DNA of 64,000 nucleotides from the NCBI RefSeq assembly GCF_965363235.1, contig NC_134843.1:49037535-49101534 (forward strand), in the 5' to 3' direction. The stretch comes from Mytilus galloprovincialis. Its lineage: Eukaryota; Mollusca; Bivalvia; Mytilida; Mytilidae. The notes under the pieces are model-generated. The model was given only the letters and a program-made list of their open reading frames with translations. It did not search any database and had not been told where the DNA came from. How positions within the stretch are numbered: position 1 is the stretch's first letter; each line of letters starts with the position of its first letter. The translations under genes were made by a program, and so were the position numbers. Positions 36,344 through 47,910 of the stretch are shown here, piece after piece.

Positions 36344-37129
36344 TATACGTCCGTCAATTTTGACGGGACGTATTATGGTATACAAATGTCCAGTGTCCGT
36401 CCGTCCGTCCGTCCGTCTGTCCGGTGTAAACATGTCGCACCGTAACTTGAGAACGACTTATCCAAATTTCATGAAACTTAACATAGTTGTTTCTTATGAT
36501 GGTCAAATGATCTGTATACTTTTTTGTGAAAATAAGATTACAACTTTTTGAGTTATGGCACTTTGTAACTAAAACAGGGGTGTGTTTTTTTCACATGTCG
36601 CACCGTATCTCAAAAACGATTCTTGATTATGGCTTAAAACTTTAAATTCTTCTTAGTTATATTAATCTTAATATCTGTATACTTTTTGGTGATGATTCAA
36701 AATTTCATTTTTGAGTTATTGAGTATTTTGTAAAAAAAAAGGGGGGGGGGTACATGTCGCACCATATCTCAAAAACGATTTATGATTATTGCTTAAAACT
36801 TTACACACTTCTTTGTTATATTAATCTAAAGATCTGTATACTTTTTGGTGATGATTCATTTTTATATTTTCGAGTTATTGAGTTTTTTGTAAAAAAAGAG
36901 GTTTTTTTTTCACATGTTGCGCTGTATCTCTATTGCTTAAAACTTAACAGGCTAATGTTGCGTCGGGTTTCCAAATACATCTTGTACAATCTTCCTATTG
37001 AGCGGGAATAAGGAATGAGTCAGGATATACTAAGCATGACATCCTGTACAACCCTGTGTTATTCAAAAAAGATTTATGTTTTTTCACAAGACGACGGGCG
37101 TATCATGCGCTCATGGCGCAGCTGTTTAT
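36344..37129 (+). mobile_element. Helentron-like element of family B type, inside the foldback right arm
   Basis: Starts ATACGTCCGTC-ATTTTGACGGGACGTAT (terminal hairpin) with CCGTCCGTCCGTCCGTC. Monomers of about 160-170 bp start at CATGTCGCACCGTA (about 36431, 36594, 36753). The end is ACGACGGGCGTATCA followed by TGCGC-TCATG-GCGCA (37106-37120) and GCTGTTTATT. The short frames at 36333 and 36754 are this repeat. Confidence 0.7.
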
Positions 37130-39658
37130 TTAAATATTGATCCAGTCGAAATGCTATCTAAAACACTTACCACTCATTCAAAAAAGAAGGGTCTGACTTG
37201 TTTTTATCATACTGCTTTTATTACATTATAGATGTCTGTTTCCGTTGATTCCGTTAAATACCAATTCCTCAGAACAATTGGTACTTTGCGGAACGGAACG
37301 GAACGGAAAAATAAATTAAAAAGTTTAAATCAGATTCAACTTGATCACTGTCTCTAATCATCGTCGGAACGGGCTGTTGAAGGCCTCTTTTTTAAAATAT
37401 AATTACCGATGGAAGGAGAAAGACTTTTTGTGTAACCTGCCTTTGTGTTAAATTTTTTATTATTGATCAAGTCGAAAATGCTATCTAAAACACACACCAC
37501 TCATGCAAAAAGAGGTGTCAGACATTTTTTTTTATCATACTGCTTTAATTACATTAAAGATGTCTGTTTCCGTTTTTTCCGTTAAATACCAATTCCTCAG
37601 AGCAATTGGTACTTTGCGGAACGGAACGGAACGGAAAAATAAATTAAAAAGTTTAAATCAGATTCAACTTGATCACTGTCTCTAATCATCGTCGGAACGG
37701 GCTGTTGAAGGCCTCTTTTTTAAAATATAATTACCGATGGAAGGAGAAAGACTTTTTGTGTAACCTGCCTTTGTGTTAAATTTTTTATTATTGATCAAGT
37801 CGAAAATGCTATCTAAAACACATACCACTCATGCAAAAAGAGGTGTCAGACAATTTTTGTTATCATACTGCTTTAATTACATTAAAGATGTCTGTTTCCG
37901 TTTTTTCCGTTAAATACCAATTCCTCAGAGCAATTGGTACTTTGCGGAACGGAACGGAACGGAAAAATAAATTAAAAAGTTTAAATCAGATTCAACTTGA
38001 TCACTGTCTCTAATCATCGGCGGAACGGGCTGTTGAAGGCCTCTTTTTTAAAATATAATTACCGATGGAAGGAGAAAGACTTTTTGTGTAACCTGCCTTT
38101 GTGTTAAATTTTTTATTATTGATCAAGTCGAAAATGCTATCTAAAACACATACCACTCATGCAAAAAGAGGTGTCAGACAATTTTTGTTATCATACTGCT
38201 TTTATTACATTAAAGATGTCTGTTTCCGTTTTTTCCGTTAAATACCAATTCCTCAGAGCAATTGGTACTTTGCGGAACGGAACGGAACGGAAAAATAAAT
38301 TAAAAAGTTTAAATCAGATTCAACTTGATCACTGTCTCTAATCATCGTCGGAATGGGCTGTTGAAGGCCTCTTTTTTAAAATATAATTACCGATGGAAGG
38401 AGAAAGACTTTTTGTGTAACCTGCCTTTGTGTTAAATTTTTTAGTATTGATCAAGTCGAAAATGCTATCTAAAACACATACCACTCATGCAAAAAGAGGT
38501 GTCAGACAATTTTTGTTATCATACTGCTTTAATTACATTAAAGATGTCTGTTTCCGTTTTTTCCGTTAAATACCAATTCCTCAGAGCAATTGGTACTTTG
38601 CGGAACGGAACGGAACGGAAAAATAAATTAAAAAGTTTAAATCAGATTCAACTTGATCACTGTCTCTAATCATCGTCGGAACGGGCTGTTGAAGGCCTCT
38701 TTTTTAAAATATAATTACCGATGGAAGGAGAAAGACTTTTTGTGTAACCTGCCTTTGTGTTAAATTTTTTATTATTGATCAAGTCGAAAATGCTATCTAA
38801 AACACATACCACTCATGCAAAAAGAGGTGTCAGACAATTTTTGTTATCATACTGCTTTAATTACATTAAAGATGTCTGTTTCCGTTTTTTCCGTTAAATA
38901 CCAATTCCTCAGAGCAATTGGTACTTTGCGGAACGGAACGGAACGGAAAAATAAATTAAAAAGTTTAAATCAGATTCAACTTGATCACTGTCTCTAATCA
39001 TCGGCGGAACGGGCTGTTGAAGGCCTCTTTTTTAAAATATAATTACCGATGGAAGGAGAAAGACTTTTTGTGTAACCTGCCTTTGTGTTAAATTTTTTAT
39101 TATTGATCAAGTCGAAAATGCTATCTAAAACACATACCACTCATGCAAAAAGAGGTGTCAGACAATTTTTGTTATCATACTGCTTTTATTACATTAAAGA
39201 TGTCTGTTTCCGTTTTTTCCGTTAAATACCAATTCCTCAGAGCAATTGGTACTTTGCGGAACGGAACGGAACGGAAAAATAAATTAAAAAGTTTAAATCA
39301 GATTCAACTTGATCACTGTCTCTAATCATCGTCGGAACGGGCTGTTGAAGGCCTCTTTTTTAAAATATAATTACCGATGGAAGGAGAAAGACTTTTTGTG
39401 TAACCTGCCTTTGTGTTAAATTTTTTAGTATTGATCAAGTCGAAAATGCTATCTAAAACACATACCACTCATGCAAAAAGAGGTGTCAGACAATTTTTGT
39501 TATCATACTGCTTTAATTACATTAAAGATGTCTGTTTCCGTTTTTTCCGTTAAATACCAATTCCTCAGAGCAATTGGTACTTTGCGGAACGGAACGGAAC
39601 GGAAAAATAAATTAAAAAGTTTAAATCAGATTCAACTTGATCACTGTCTCTAATCAAG
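37130..39658. repeat. Right-arm array of the 328-bp unit, eight copies
   Basis: Seven copies keep an exact 328-bp step (37503, 37831, 38159, 38487, 38815, 39143 and 39471 mark the same point), plus a diverged innermost one from 37130. Linked variants (TTTTATTAC, CATCGGCGG, TTAGTATTG) recur every third unit, giving a 984-bp higher-order repeat. Each unit carries inverted ATTGGTA motifs around the linker CCTCAGAGC. Confidence 0.92.
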
Positions 39659-39979
39659 GACGACGTGAGGTCAGTCTAGATATCATAATGCATGACTTGC
39701 AAATGCGTTAATTTCATGATAATTTATCAGGACAATCCGACATATTCATCTACAGAATATTTCCCGATGTTATACATTATTACACATTTCACCTGTGAAG
39801 ATGAGATTAAGTATACATTTGTGTTATTTGTATATGGAAAACCGTAAAACACAGAAATTTTAAAGTTTGTTTTGTTTTAAAGATTTTTCGAAATTTTGAT
39901 AAATGCCCCCTTTGGATACCTTAAATGAAATTCCGTTCCGTTCCGTTCCGTTCCGTAAAGTACCAATAGCCAAAATTAA

Positions 39980-42400
39980 TACAAATTTGTAGAGATCTAT
40001 GCAGATGTTATAAAAAGCATATATGGACAACATTCCATTATATATAAACTGAAACATGCAATGAAGGCCGTACCAGTGGGATTTCCAGTGACACTAGAAC
40101 AATAGAAAAGTCACTCTTCTTATGAAAGAGATAGAAAAGGTCTAAGAACAGGAGAGACAATTTACGCATAAAACCCGATATGCATAGGGATGAATATCTC
40201 TCAAAACACAAAACCATTATATAACTTTTATACAACCACTATAAATAAAGTATATGTTAAAGCTAAATGTGTTAATATATGATTTTTAAATTGCCAAACA
40301 TGCTGTTAATTGAACAACCTATTGTTCAACATAGGGGTGTGTAAAAAACTGCCACATTTGACTGCATATTTTGCTTTTTTTTTGAAAAAAATATATATCA
40401 AACCTTAATAATGTAGCTTTCTGGGTATCCAATTTTTAACGTGTTCCGAAATGTAGTTTCGTCACAAGAATTTTTCAAAGTTGTGTCATTTTGTCTATAT
40501 GAATGTCGGTAAATTCGTATGATCGAGCACACCGACAAGTATATCGTTGGGACAACTCGATATAATGTAATCAATATACGTGAAAGATTACCTAATGTGA
40601 AGTTTATCAAAATCATCATAACATAATTGATCAACACATTATGTTTGAACAACATGAGTCCTACAATATAAGATTTAAAGGTGCATATCATTTACATTCA
40701 ACGTTTTTATTGGATTTTTTTTACTACAATGTAACCTCGAGGTTCAACGTTGATAGTAAAAAAAAATCCCAGAAATTTTTTGAATGATATTGTAAATGAT
40801 ATTAACCTTCGAATTCTTATAACATCGGAATAGAAAATATGTGATCCAAATTAACCATGCACGTGTGCTACAGAAGATTATGAACTTTTATGATGTACAG
40901 GGGGTAAGGGTTTTTCTTAAACAATATTATGATCCCAAATTTGATGAATTTTGTTGGCAATACTTTAATATACACACTACATACAGCAAAGTATATATTA
41001 AATCTCAATGTATTATAATTAGGAAAAATGTTTGACTCGGTAAAAAAAATCTTCCCCCTCCCCCCGTATTGCATGTAATGGTTTAAACCTAAAGGATTCG
41101 CACTAACTGCCTAAAAGGGGTCCGCTCCAGTCTTGAATCAGTGATTTTTTTTATCATAAACAAAATATTCTCACACTGAAAGGGTCAGCCGGGCAACATG
41201 CACAGCCCGGATTGTCAAAACAACTAAGATTTACAAAAACGATTACAAACAAAAACCATCAGTTGGACAATCTTACTGGAATCTGATTATCTCTACTGAT
41301 AAATAATGCAACACTAATGACACATTTAAGTTTTGGAATGATTTTATTCACAAAGAATGTTTCTCATTGGTATACATTTCTATGCTCTTGTCTTTTCAGA
41401 GTTTATATTGGAAATTAAAAATTGCTGCATGAAAGACAGTCACACTAGCTCCACATTCCTATGCATATGATTTTATATGTACGAGAATCATTCCATAAAA
41501 TATCCGTTTGATATCCTTTCAATGCATGACACTGTCTAGTGGTTTTTCTGCCACAATTACAAGGAAAACCTGGCTAAACTTGTGCTAAATCAAACACTTG
41601 AATCTTACATCGCTATTGATGTTAAGCAATTATTTACAGGGCCATCCGGAACTGTTGGGTTTTATGACAGTCTTCCTTCCATACACACCATCGCTGCAAA
41701 ATAATTTGAACATTCAATTAGATGATTATAATATTATTTGGCAATCCAAAGAGAACCTGAAAACATCAGACCACAATAAACAGAGACCCTAAAAAAAGCC
41801 AATTTTACTTTAAAATGAAATTGAAGAAGTAGTTAGTTACATGTCAAATCATCTTTTGGCTGTCGACAAAAAATAAATAAAATCTAAATTTCGTAGCATT
41901 TTACCACCCCCCCCCCTTTTTTTAACTGAATTTGTTCAAGGTATGGTGGTTTTACCCCTTTTCAGATTTCAGTATGTCATGTTGTATATCTTTTATAAAT
42001 TAGATGAATTTCTAGCAAGTTTCTACGATATTCTTTATCATTTGACAAAATACTATGCATCTGAATTAAATTGTTTACTATTTGAAAAAGCGCGACTTCT
42101 TTTACTTTTGTAACGTGTTTGGCTTATGAACTATATGTTCGTATCCGTTTTCACAGAATCTGAGACACTCCAATATCAATCTTTTAATTAACTCAAAAAC
42201 CCAACTACAACTTGGAGGCTTTACTTAAAACTACAAGACCAACTTTGAAACTTAATAAAGAAATAACACTATTTACACAAATAACTTTGTATCAAAAAGT
42301 AGTCTGAAAACTAGAACCTCAATTTATCCTTGATCCTTTCACTGACTCCGAGGTCCCAACTGATTTGACAAACAATTATATTAAACTTAAGAATAAGCTT
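39980..42400. other. Intergenic, mostly unrecognised
   Basis: Holds a hairpin at 40687-40800 and a phrase ACTGCCACATTTGACTGCAT (about 40350) repeated at 43142. A fragment GGTCCGCTCCAG-AATCAGTGATTT (41117-41150) belongs to the repeat seen at 50040. Frames at 40398-40691 and 41598 have no family likeness. Confidence 0.4.
40687..40800. repeat. Palindromic hairpin centred on ACCTCGAGGT
   Basis: Around the centre (about 40738) the halves match imperfectly outward: AACCTCGAGGTT, CAATGT against ACGTTG, GGATTTTTTTTACTA against TAGTAAAAAAAAATCC, and at the edges ATCATTTACA against TGTAAATGAT. Total about 114 bp, probably a small palindromic MITE. Confidence 0.7.
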
Positions 42401-42750
42401 CAAAAATCCTAGGTTCCTGAAACACCTAGTTCTGAGACACCCAGTCTCTGAGACAACTAGTCTCTGAAGCACCTAGTTCCTGAGACAACTAGTTTTGAAG
42501 CACCTAGTCCCCGGAGCACCTAAGTCACCAGATTATTACAAGCTATCTGTTCGAGGGACTGCGACCATTCCCGAGAGAAATTACAGTTTCGGAACAACGC
42601 GGTAGCTTGCAATAATTGTAATACTTATTCTCCGAAGCACCAAAGTCACCAGACTTTTACAAACCACCTGTTCGAGGGACTGCGACCATTCCCGGGGGAA
42701 ATTACAGTATCGGAACAACCCGGTAGCTTGCAACAATCGTAAAGACTTCA
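42400..42750. repeat. Two-copy 121-bp direct repeat next to CACCTAGT-type short repeats
   Basis: CCGGAGCACCTAAGTCACCA (42511) and CCGAAGCACCAAAGTCACCA (42632) start two copies that share CTGTTCGAGGGACTGCGACC and CGGTAGCTTGCAA. Just upstream (42415-42510) GAGACAACTAGT and GAAGCACCTAGT alternate every 15-20 bp. The wider block (42170-42960) ends in a TATATA-containing stretch and looks like a non-coding repeat of unknown class. Confidence 0.6.
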
Positions 42751-43559
42751 AAAACCGCTTGCTTCAAAACCACAAGCTTTCAACTCAAACTAGGTTTACA
42801 AACTTTCCTTTTAAACTACTTTATTGTCTGGTATTCACTTTCCGATGTTCATCCGTCGACGGCCAATTAAAAAATGAGCGACTTGCAATGAATCGGTGTC
42901 TTTATATACCAAGAGCGCGGACCTCGAAGAGAGCACCCTAGCAACAATTAACGCGTCTCATAACAACCCAGGATAAAAGACTGATTTTATATGTATTATT
43001 CGTTAACGCATTGTTCAAACGGGTAATTTATTATGGATAACAATTCAACGATAAATTACAAATATTGTCTTATGCCTAAACTGCATTTTTGTCACACTTT
43101 AATTTACTTCCCTTTATTTCACATAGCAACAAATATTAAAAACTGCCACATTTGACTGCATATCAATTTTTTTTCCCCAAAAAAAATATATGTCAAGCAG
43201 CATAATTAACTTTACAAATTGGGAGAAAATCAAGATGTTCCGACTATAGGTTAGTATTAAAAAAAAATAATGAAAGGTTGGCATGATTCCAGGTTTGAAC
43301 CCTGACGACACTTAAAATCGAAAATTCACTTATTTACCTATCATATGAAGATACGATGATGTGATAAACTTAACAATTAATAATTTACCTGGTGCATTAT
43401 CATATTCATATTACGTTGACACGTCTCAGTTCGTCTGTGTTAGCTCATTTCAAGCTCGTAAACAATGTACACCACTTTCCGCTGTTCTTTACCGATTACC
43501 TCTAGTCAGAAGAGCCCACTGTTTACAGGGGCGATAATATTTTGTCACCGGTTCACGCA

Positions 43560-43660
43560 CTGGTACGGTGAACTATAGCTAATTTCTGTATCATTTGGTC
43601 TCTTGTGGAGAGTTGTCTTGTTGGCAATCATACCACATCTTCTTTTTTATATCATGCTTA
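43560..43660 (-). repeat. Truncated GATGTGGTATGATTGCCAAC-type repeat, reverse
   Basis: On the minus strand GAAGATGTGGTATGATTGCC then GACAACTCTCCACAAGAGAC, the head of the family at 26755. It extends only about 80 bp before similarity stops. Confidence 0.6.
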
Positions 43661-44411
43661 TGCAATATTTTTTTTTTCATTTTATTTCTTATCAAAGCAA
43701 TAAATGGAAAGTATATGAAAGATGCAGCTTTTTATCCTGTATTGTTCTATTTCTTTGTCTAGACCAATGAAGTTTTATCAGTTCTAATGCATTATTGTAA
43801 AATTATTAGGAAAGAATCAGTTTACGCTTTTTTTTCTATTGATTTTTAAGACAAAAAGGCTGACAAAATATCTAATAAAATTAATGAAGGTTTTTTTTCC
43901 CTGGCATCTGTCGAACAAAGGCGCACGTGCACTAAGGAGTAATGGTTACAAAATTATTGAGAGAAAGAAACGAACTCGCTCAGTGCATAATTTTTGATTA
44001 CACAACTGAGGAAACGGCCTGTGTGAAAATACATTAAACTTTTCACAGTGAAAGTAATTAGACATGCATTTGTTTATTTGCGTTTAGGCTTGGGAAATCT
44101 TTATATTACATAATTTCTTACCAGTTTAACCGGTGTAAAATTTCAAGTACAAGTGATTAATATTTCCTGATTCTCAAAAGCCAAACAGCTTTTACTTTTA
44201 GATGGCAACACCATAAGTATCCAATTAATACAGATCTTTGTTTTACCGCGGTTAACCCAGCTGAGAGGGGTCAAATTTCAAATCACTTTCAATCCGGCTT
44301 CTGTGTATAGATCACAAATACACACATTTTACAATTAGAGAAATTGTAACATTTCAGAAGTTGTATCTTTGTTTATAGATTTCATGTGAGAGGTGCTGTA
44401 TTTGTTAAACA
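43661..44411. other. Intergenic; possible 5' region of the Rab-like gene
   Basis: No repeat ends were recognised. If the exon at 44412 is real, the promoter should lie here. I see no clear TATA box at a convincing distance. Confidence 0.35.
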
Positions 44412-44470
44412 ATGGCTGGACGTGCTTTAATGGCATATGGATTAAATTTTATGGATAACAATAACACAAT
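44412..44470 (+). CDS. Candidate first coding exon of the Rab-like gene
   Basis: An ATG at 44412 opens 59 nt, MAGRALMAYGLNFMDNNNT plus two bases, ending at a strong donor GTAAGTAT (44471). The next exon has an acceptor at 50413-50414 and starts AGACACAATGG. Joining the two keeps frame: ...NNNTIDT then MATGTP, adding 22 residues before the Rab start. The match of frame has a one-in-three chance of being accidental, so this exon is tentative; it could instead be 5' UTR or not used. Confidence 0.4.
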
Positions 44471-47400
44471 GTAAGTATATTTTGTGATGATATATAGATG
44501 TGATTAATTGGAGATAATGATTAAATCTGCTTAATCATTGACATATGCAAATTATCTAAGGCACGTCATATATCCTTTGTTTTAGCCTTGTTTAAGCTGT
44601 TTATGTTAGTTTGAATATTGTTATTTATTTCACTCAGAGTTATTTCATAATTTGCACTGACAGTGTTTTGTTATGTGTTTTTTTTTCCAGTTTCATTATT
44701 CGATGATTAAGTAATTATTAATTCGATTCTGAATCATTACTGACTTTTGACACTTGCTTTAGGAAAACTGTTCAACTTTTGAGATATATGGCAAATCGTT
44801 ACAAGCTATTAAAAGATCATCGTTTTTTATAACACTGTTTGGTCATCTGTGTGTTGTTTTGTTTGCCTGTTTTTTGTTTGTTAATTTTTTATTATTGAAA
44901 AAAAAATATTCCTCTATGTTATATTTTTTAGTTTCGCCTTTTCTTTCGAAATTCGCGAAGGCGAGACACAGCAACCCTAAATCATGTTTAGACTGAGGTT
45001 AGAATATACTGTTTTTGTTAATGAGACAGAAGCACATGGTTTCGCGAAGCGCTTTTAGCGTTTTGTTTTTGTTATGACTGTAAAAAAAGAGAATGCGGAA
45101 AAATCTAAATAAAAACACATCATCACCGGATTTTATTTCAGTAGCTGCATGGGAATAAATATTTGCCAACTATGACAAACAAAACAGGCTACTGTTACAC
45201 TGACTCCGACATTAATCATGTTAATCTCAGATAATTTAGGAGGCTATTCCCAGACTTGGGCTGTAAATAAATTCGATTCTAAACTGACAACGTTATCGTT
45301 TTAACAGTAATGGATACAGATGTTTATCGAGAAATAATTTAACAGATGGTGCACTTCTCTTGTTTGATCTATTAAAACAAGTGTAAGCTCTGGAGGAATC
45401 TGCTCAATTCAGGTGTTACATTTTTATGTTGGACCTGGCGCTGTGATATTTTGTGGTTGATTTGCCATTTGTTCCGTATGTCTTCTATTAAAACCATCAA
45501 TTGAGATGTGGGTTCTGTTGGTGGTTGCATTTTTCATTTTTAACTTGAAATTTGATTTTTTAGACTGATAAATTTAACTATTACGGTCACTTCGAAGGAG
45601 TTAATTGGTTTATGTTTTTCGCGAATTAGTGACAACGTAAGCCTTTTTGACAACACTTATAAACCAGATAACACAGATGAAGTTTGAATGTAGATTTTTG
45701 TTGGTGTCATTTTTACAGTTCTAGAGTTATGACCCATTAAAAATAAAACAAAATACTGAATTTTTCGTTTCCGTTCTCTAATTTTAGTTTGCCTTAACCA
45801 AATGTTGTGAAACTTATGCACAATACTTATTACAACAAACTAAAATCAGGAAACCTTTGGGTTGCGTCACTTTTACTGTTCTTGATTTGTGTTCCTTCAT
45901 AACATTTGATGTACACGGGGGCATCATTCAAAACTATTCCTATAATTCCCATTAAACTATACTGTCATTGTATGATTTCATGCAGGAAATTTTAATCTGA
46001 GATGGAAAACATAGTAGGTCAAATCCCTCCCCCTCCCCCCAAAAAAAATCCAACAAAACAAAAAAAAAACAAACAAACCCAACTTCCAAAACACAACTAA
46101 GAAACCGAATAGTTCCTTGCTTGTTTGCTTATATCAATGAAAAAAAATATATATTATCTTAGTAATCAATAAGTGTCATTCAAAATTCACTCTAAATATA
46201 CAAAAAAAAAATGGTTTATTTTTTTTCTATGTAATGTAAATCGTTTTCATCCGTTTGTAATGCTTCGTGTTTCGGTAATGACTATTGTCATAATTAACAC
46301 AGATGTATGTTATCTGTTTAATTATCTGTATAATTGGCAAGTGTGGCATGTCAGTCAACAGATGCTTTTAAGACAATGATTCCTGTACTCAATCATCGCA
46401 ACAGGTTCTCTGCATTTACAATCGCCCTTAGACTTTTCTCGTCTTTTTGAGGGATTCAGGTGTCCTTAATATGTTTTAAAGGCACAATTAAGCACGACTT
46501 TTAAATATCTGTATTTTAATTTTTGCTCGTGTCCAGTTAGTCTTGCAGGAAACATATGTGTTGTGCATGAATCTGAGGCATGAATACCCTAGAAAGATTG
46601 TACATGTATATTCTGTTGAGCATATTGAGACCATTTTGATTTGATGTCCTCAATTTTATATCTTCAGTTGTTTTTCTTGTATTTTTTTTGTTGTTCGTAC
46701 GAAATCAGAACTCATTTTGGTTCCTTTTTGTCCCTTTTCTATACTTAATCTATTTTTCACAAATCACCCACTCTACCACACCATAGTTTACAGTATGCCT
46801 TCAAGGATAAATACACACAAAGACCTAGATATTGACATTGCGTCGTAACGTAAATAAAAACTGAAAATATGGAATGATTCATGCATCTGAAAGTGGAAAA
46901 TGATAATATTTAGTGATTCTATGTAGTTTTAAGATTGGTGTAAATAATGTCTAAAGGTAAGTTTGTTAAACTATCAGTTTTACTCGTTAATTATGAAATT
47001 ATGTAATATAGACTAGTTTTTCATAGCAGTTTCTAGACAGGAAATTGACATTATGACTTTGTTGGAATAACTGTATAAAATAGACATAACACCTTAAAAT
47101 AAATCAAAATCTTGCATTATTCGTCTTTCTATTATGTAGTTGTACCCAATTGTGTGTAAATCACAGTCAATTATACGCACACGTATACTTGTACATTAAC
47201 AAAGAATTTACTATTCAGTAAACACCTTTTATTGATTTCAGTAATTTCAAGCTGTTACTGTCTTTGTCAATATACATTTTAAAAGAAGGAGGAAAAATTT
47301 GTATTATTTCTTCTAAGGTCAAGGAATTGATTTTATCCTACATGTACGCTCTGCTATTACAACAAAAACTAGGCCTACAGGTAAATAAATCCAAACACTA

Positions 47401-47759
47401 TAAGTAGGTTAAAATAAAAGTCCTTTCAGTTTTATCCACCCTCGAGTATCCACCTTAAACTTAACAATGCACATCGAATATTTCCCTATTTTACAGTATA
47501 AAAAAAACATGAATGAATTTTGCCATGTAGACCGAGAATAACCTTGTATGTCTACAGTTTTGTCTTATAGTTTTATTTCAAAGAATTTCAGTGCTTAAAA
47601 GTAAAATTTACAACATTTGGATACTTTCTAATAATTAGTTCAAATTTGGTTCAATAAAGAGGATTTGACAAATGATAATATTACTGAAATAATAGTTATG
47701 ATTTTTGTTGTTGCAAGTTGTGTGATTGGGATTTAGAAGAGGTAAAAAGAAGAAATATT

Positions 47760-47910
47760 AACCTCAGGGGCAGATCCAGCCATTTTAAAAGTGTTGTGTT
47801 TCAACCCAGGATAAAAAGGGGGGCATATCTCTCTATTCAAAACCATTGCATGCAAAACAGGGGGTTCCAAACCCCAGACCCCCTCCTTGATCTGTCACTG
47901 AACATAATTA
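47760..47910. repeat. CAGTGGCGGAT-type repeat fragment
   Basis: GGGGCAGATCCAGCCATTTT at the left and TTGATCTGTCACTGA at the right are inverted and decayed, about 140 bp apart. The 100-residue frame crossing it has no domain. Confidence 0.4.

Larger units (their letters stand above)
31869..39971. mobile_element. 8.1-kb foldback element with tandem-array arms and 8-bp target duplication
   Basis: The ends are inverted: GGCTATTGGTACTTTACGG at 31869 and its complement at 39953-39971. The host phrase AAAATTAA sits immediately outside both (31861-31868, 39972-39979). The left arm (31869-33489) and right arm (about 37070-39971) are inverted copies: a unique outer part of about 330 bp, nearly identical on the two sides, then arrays of a 328-bp unit, four on the left and eight on the right, then a shared piece of a family B-type element. 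The central spacer (33490-36240) is single-copy and has no transposase frame. The repeated 60-residue frames are the unit translated, not genes. Architecture and target size recall foldback/Galileo-type or hAT/P-type DNA elements; the superfamily is unassigned. Confidence 0.85.

Noticed and set aside
32207-39653. Ten nearly identical 60-residue frames (MQKEVSDNFCYHTA...) as a tandem gene family
   Set aside because: They are one frame of the 328-bp unit. The GGAAC pentamers give the RNGTER part, the frames exist only because the units are near-identical, and no splice or promoter context supports them.
42170-42960. A solo LTR
   Set aside because: A TATATA stretch and direct repeats are present, but no paired ends, target duplication or primer-binding-type flank could be seen.
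43290-43320. tRNA-like GGTTTGAACCCTGAC phrase
   Set aside because: No surrounding cloverleaf arms could be drawn.
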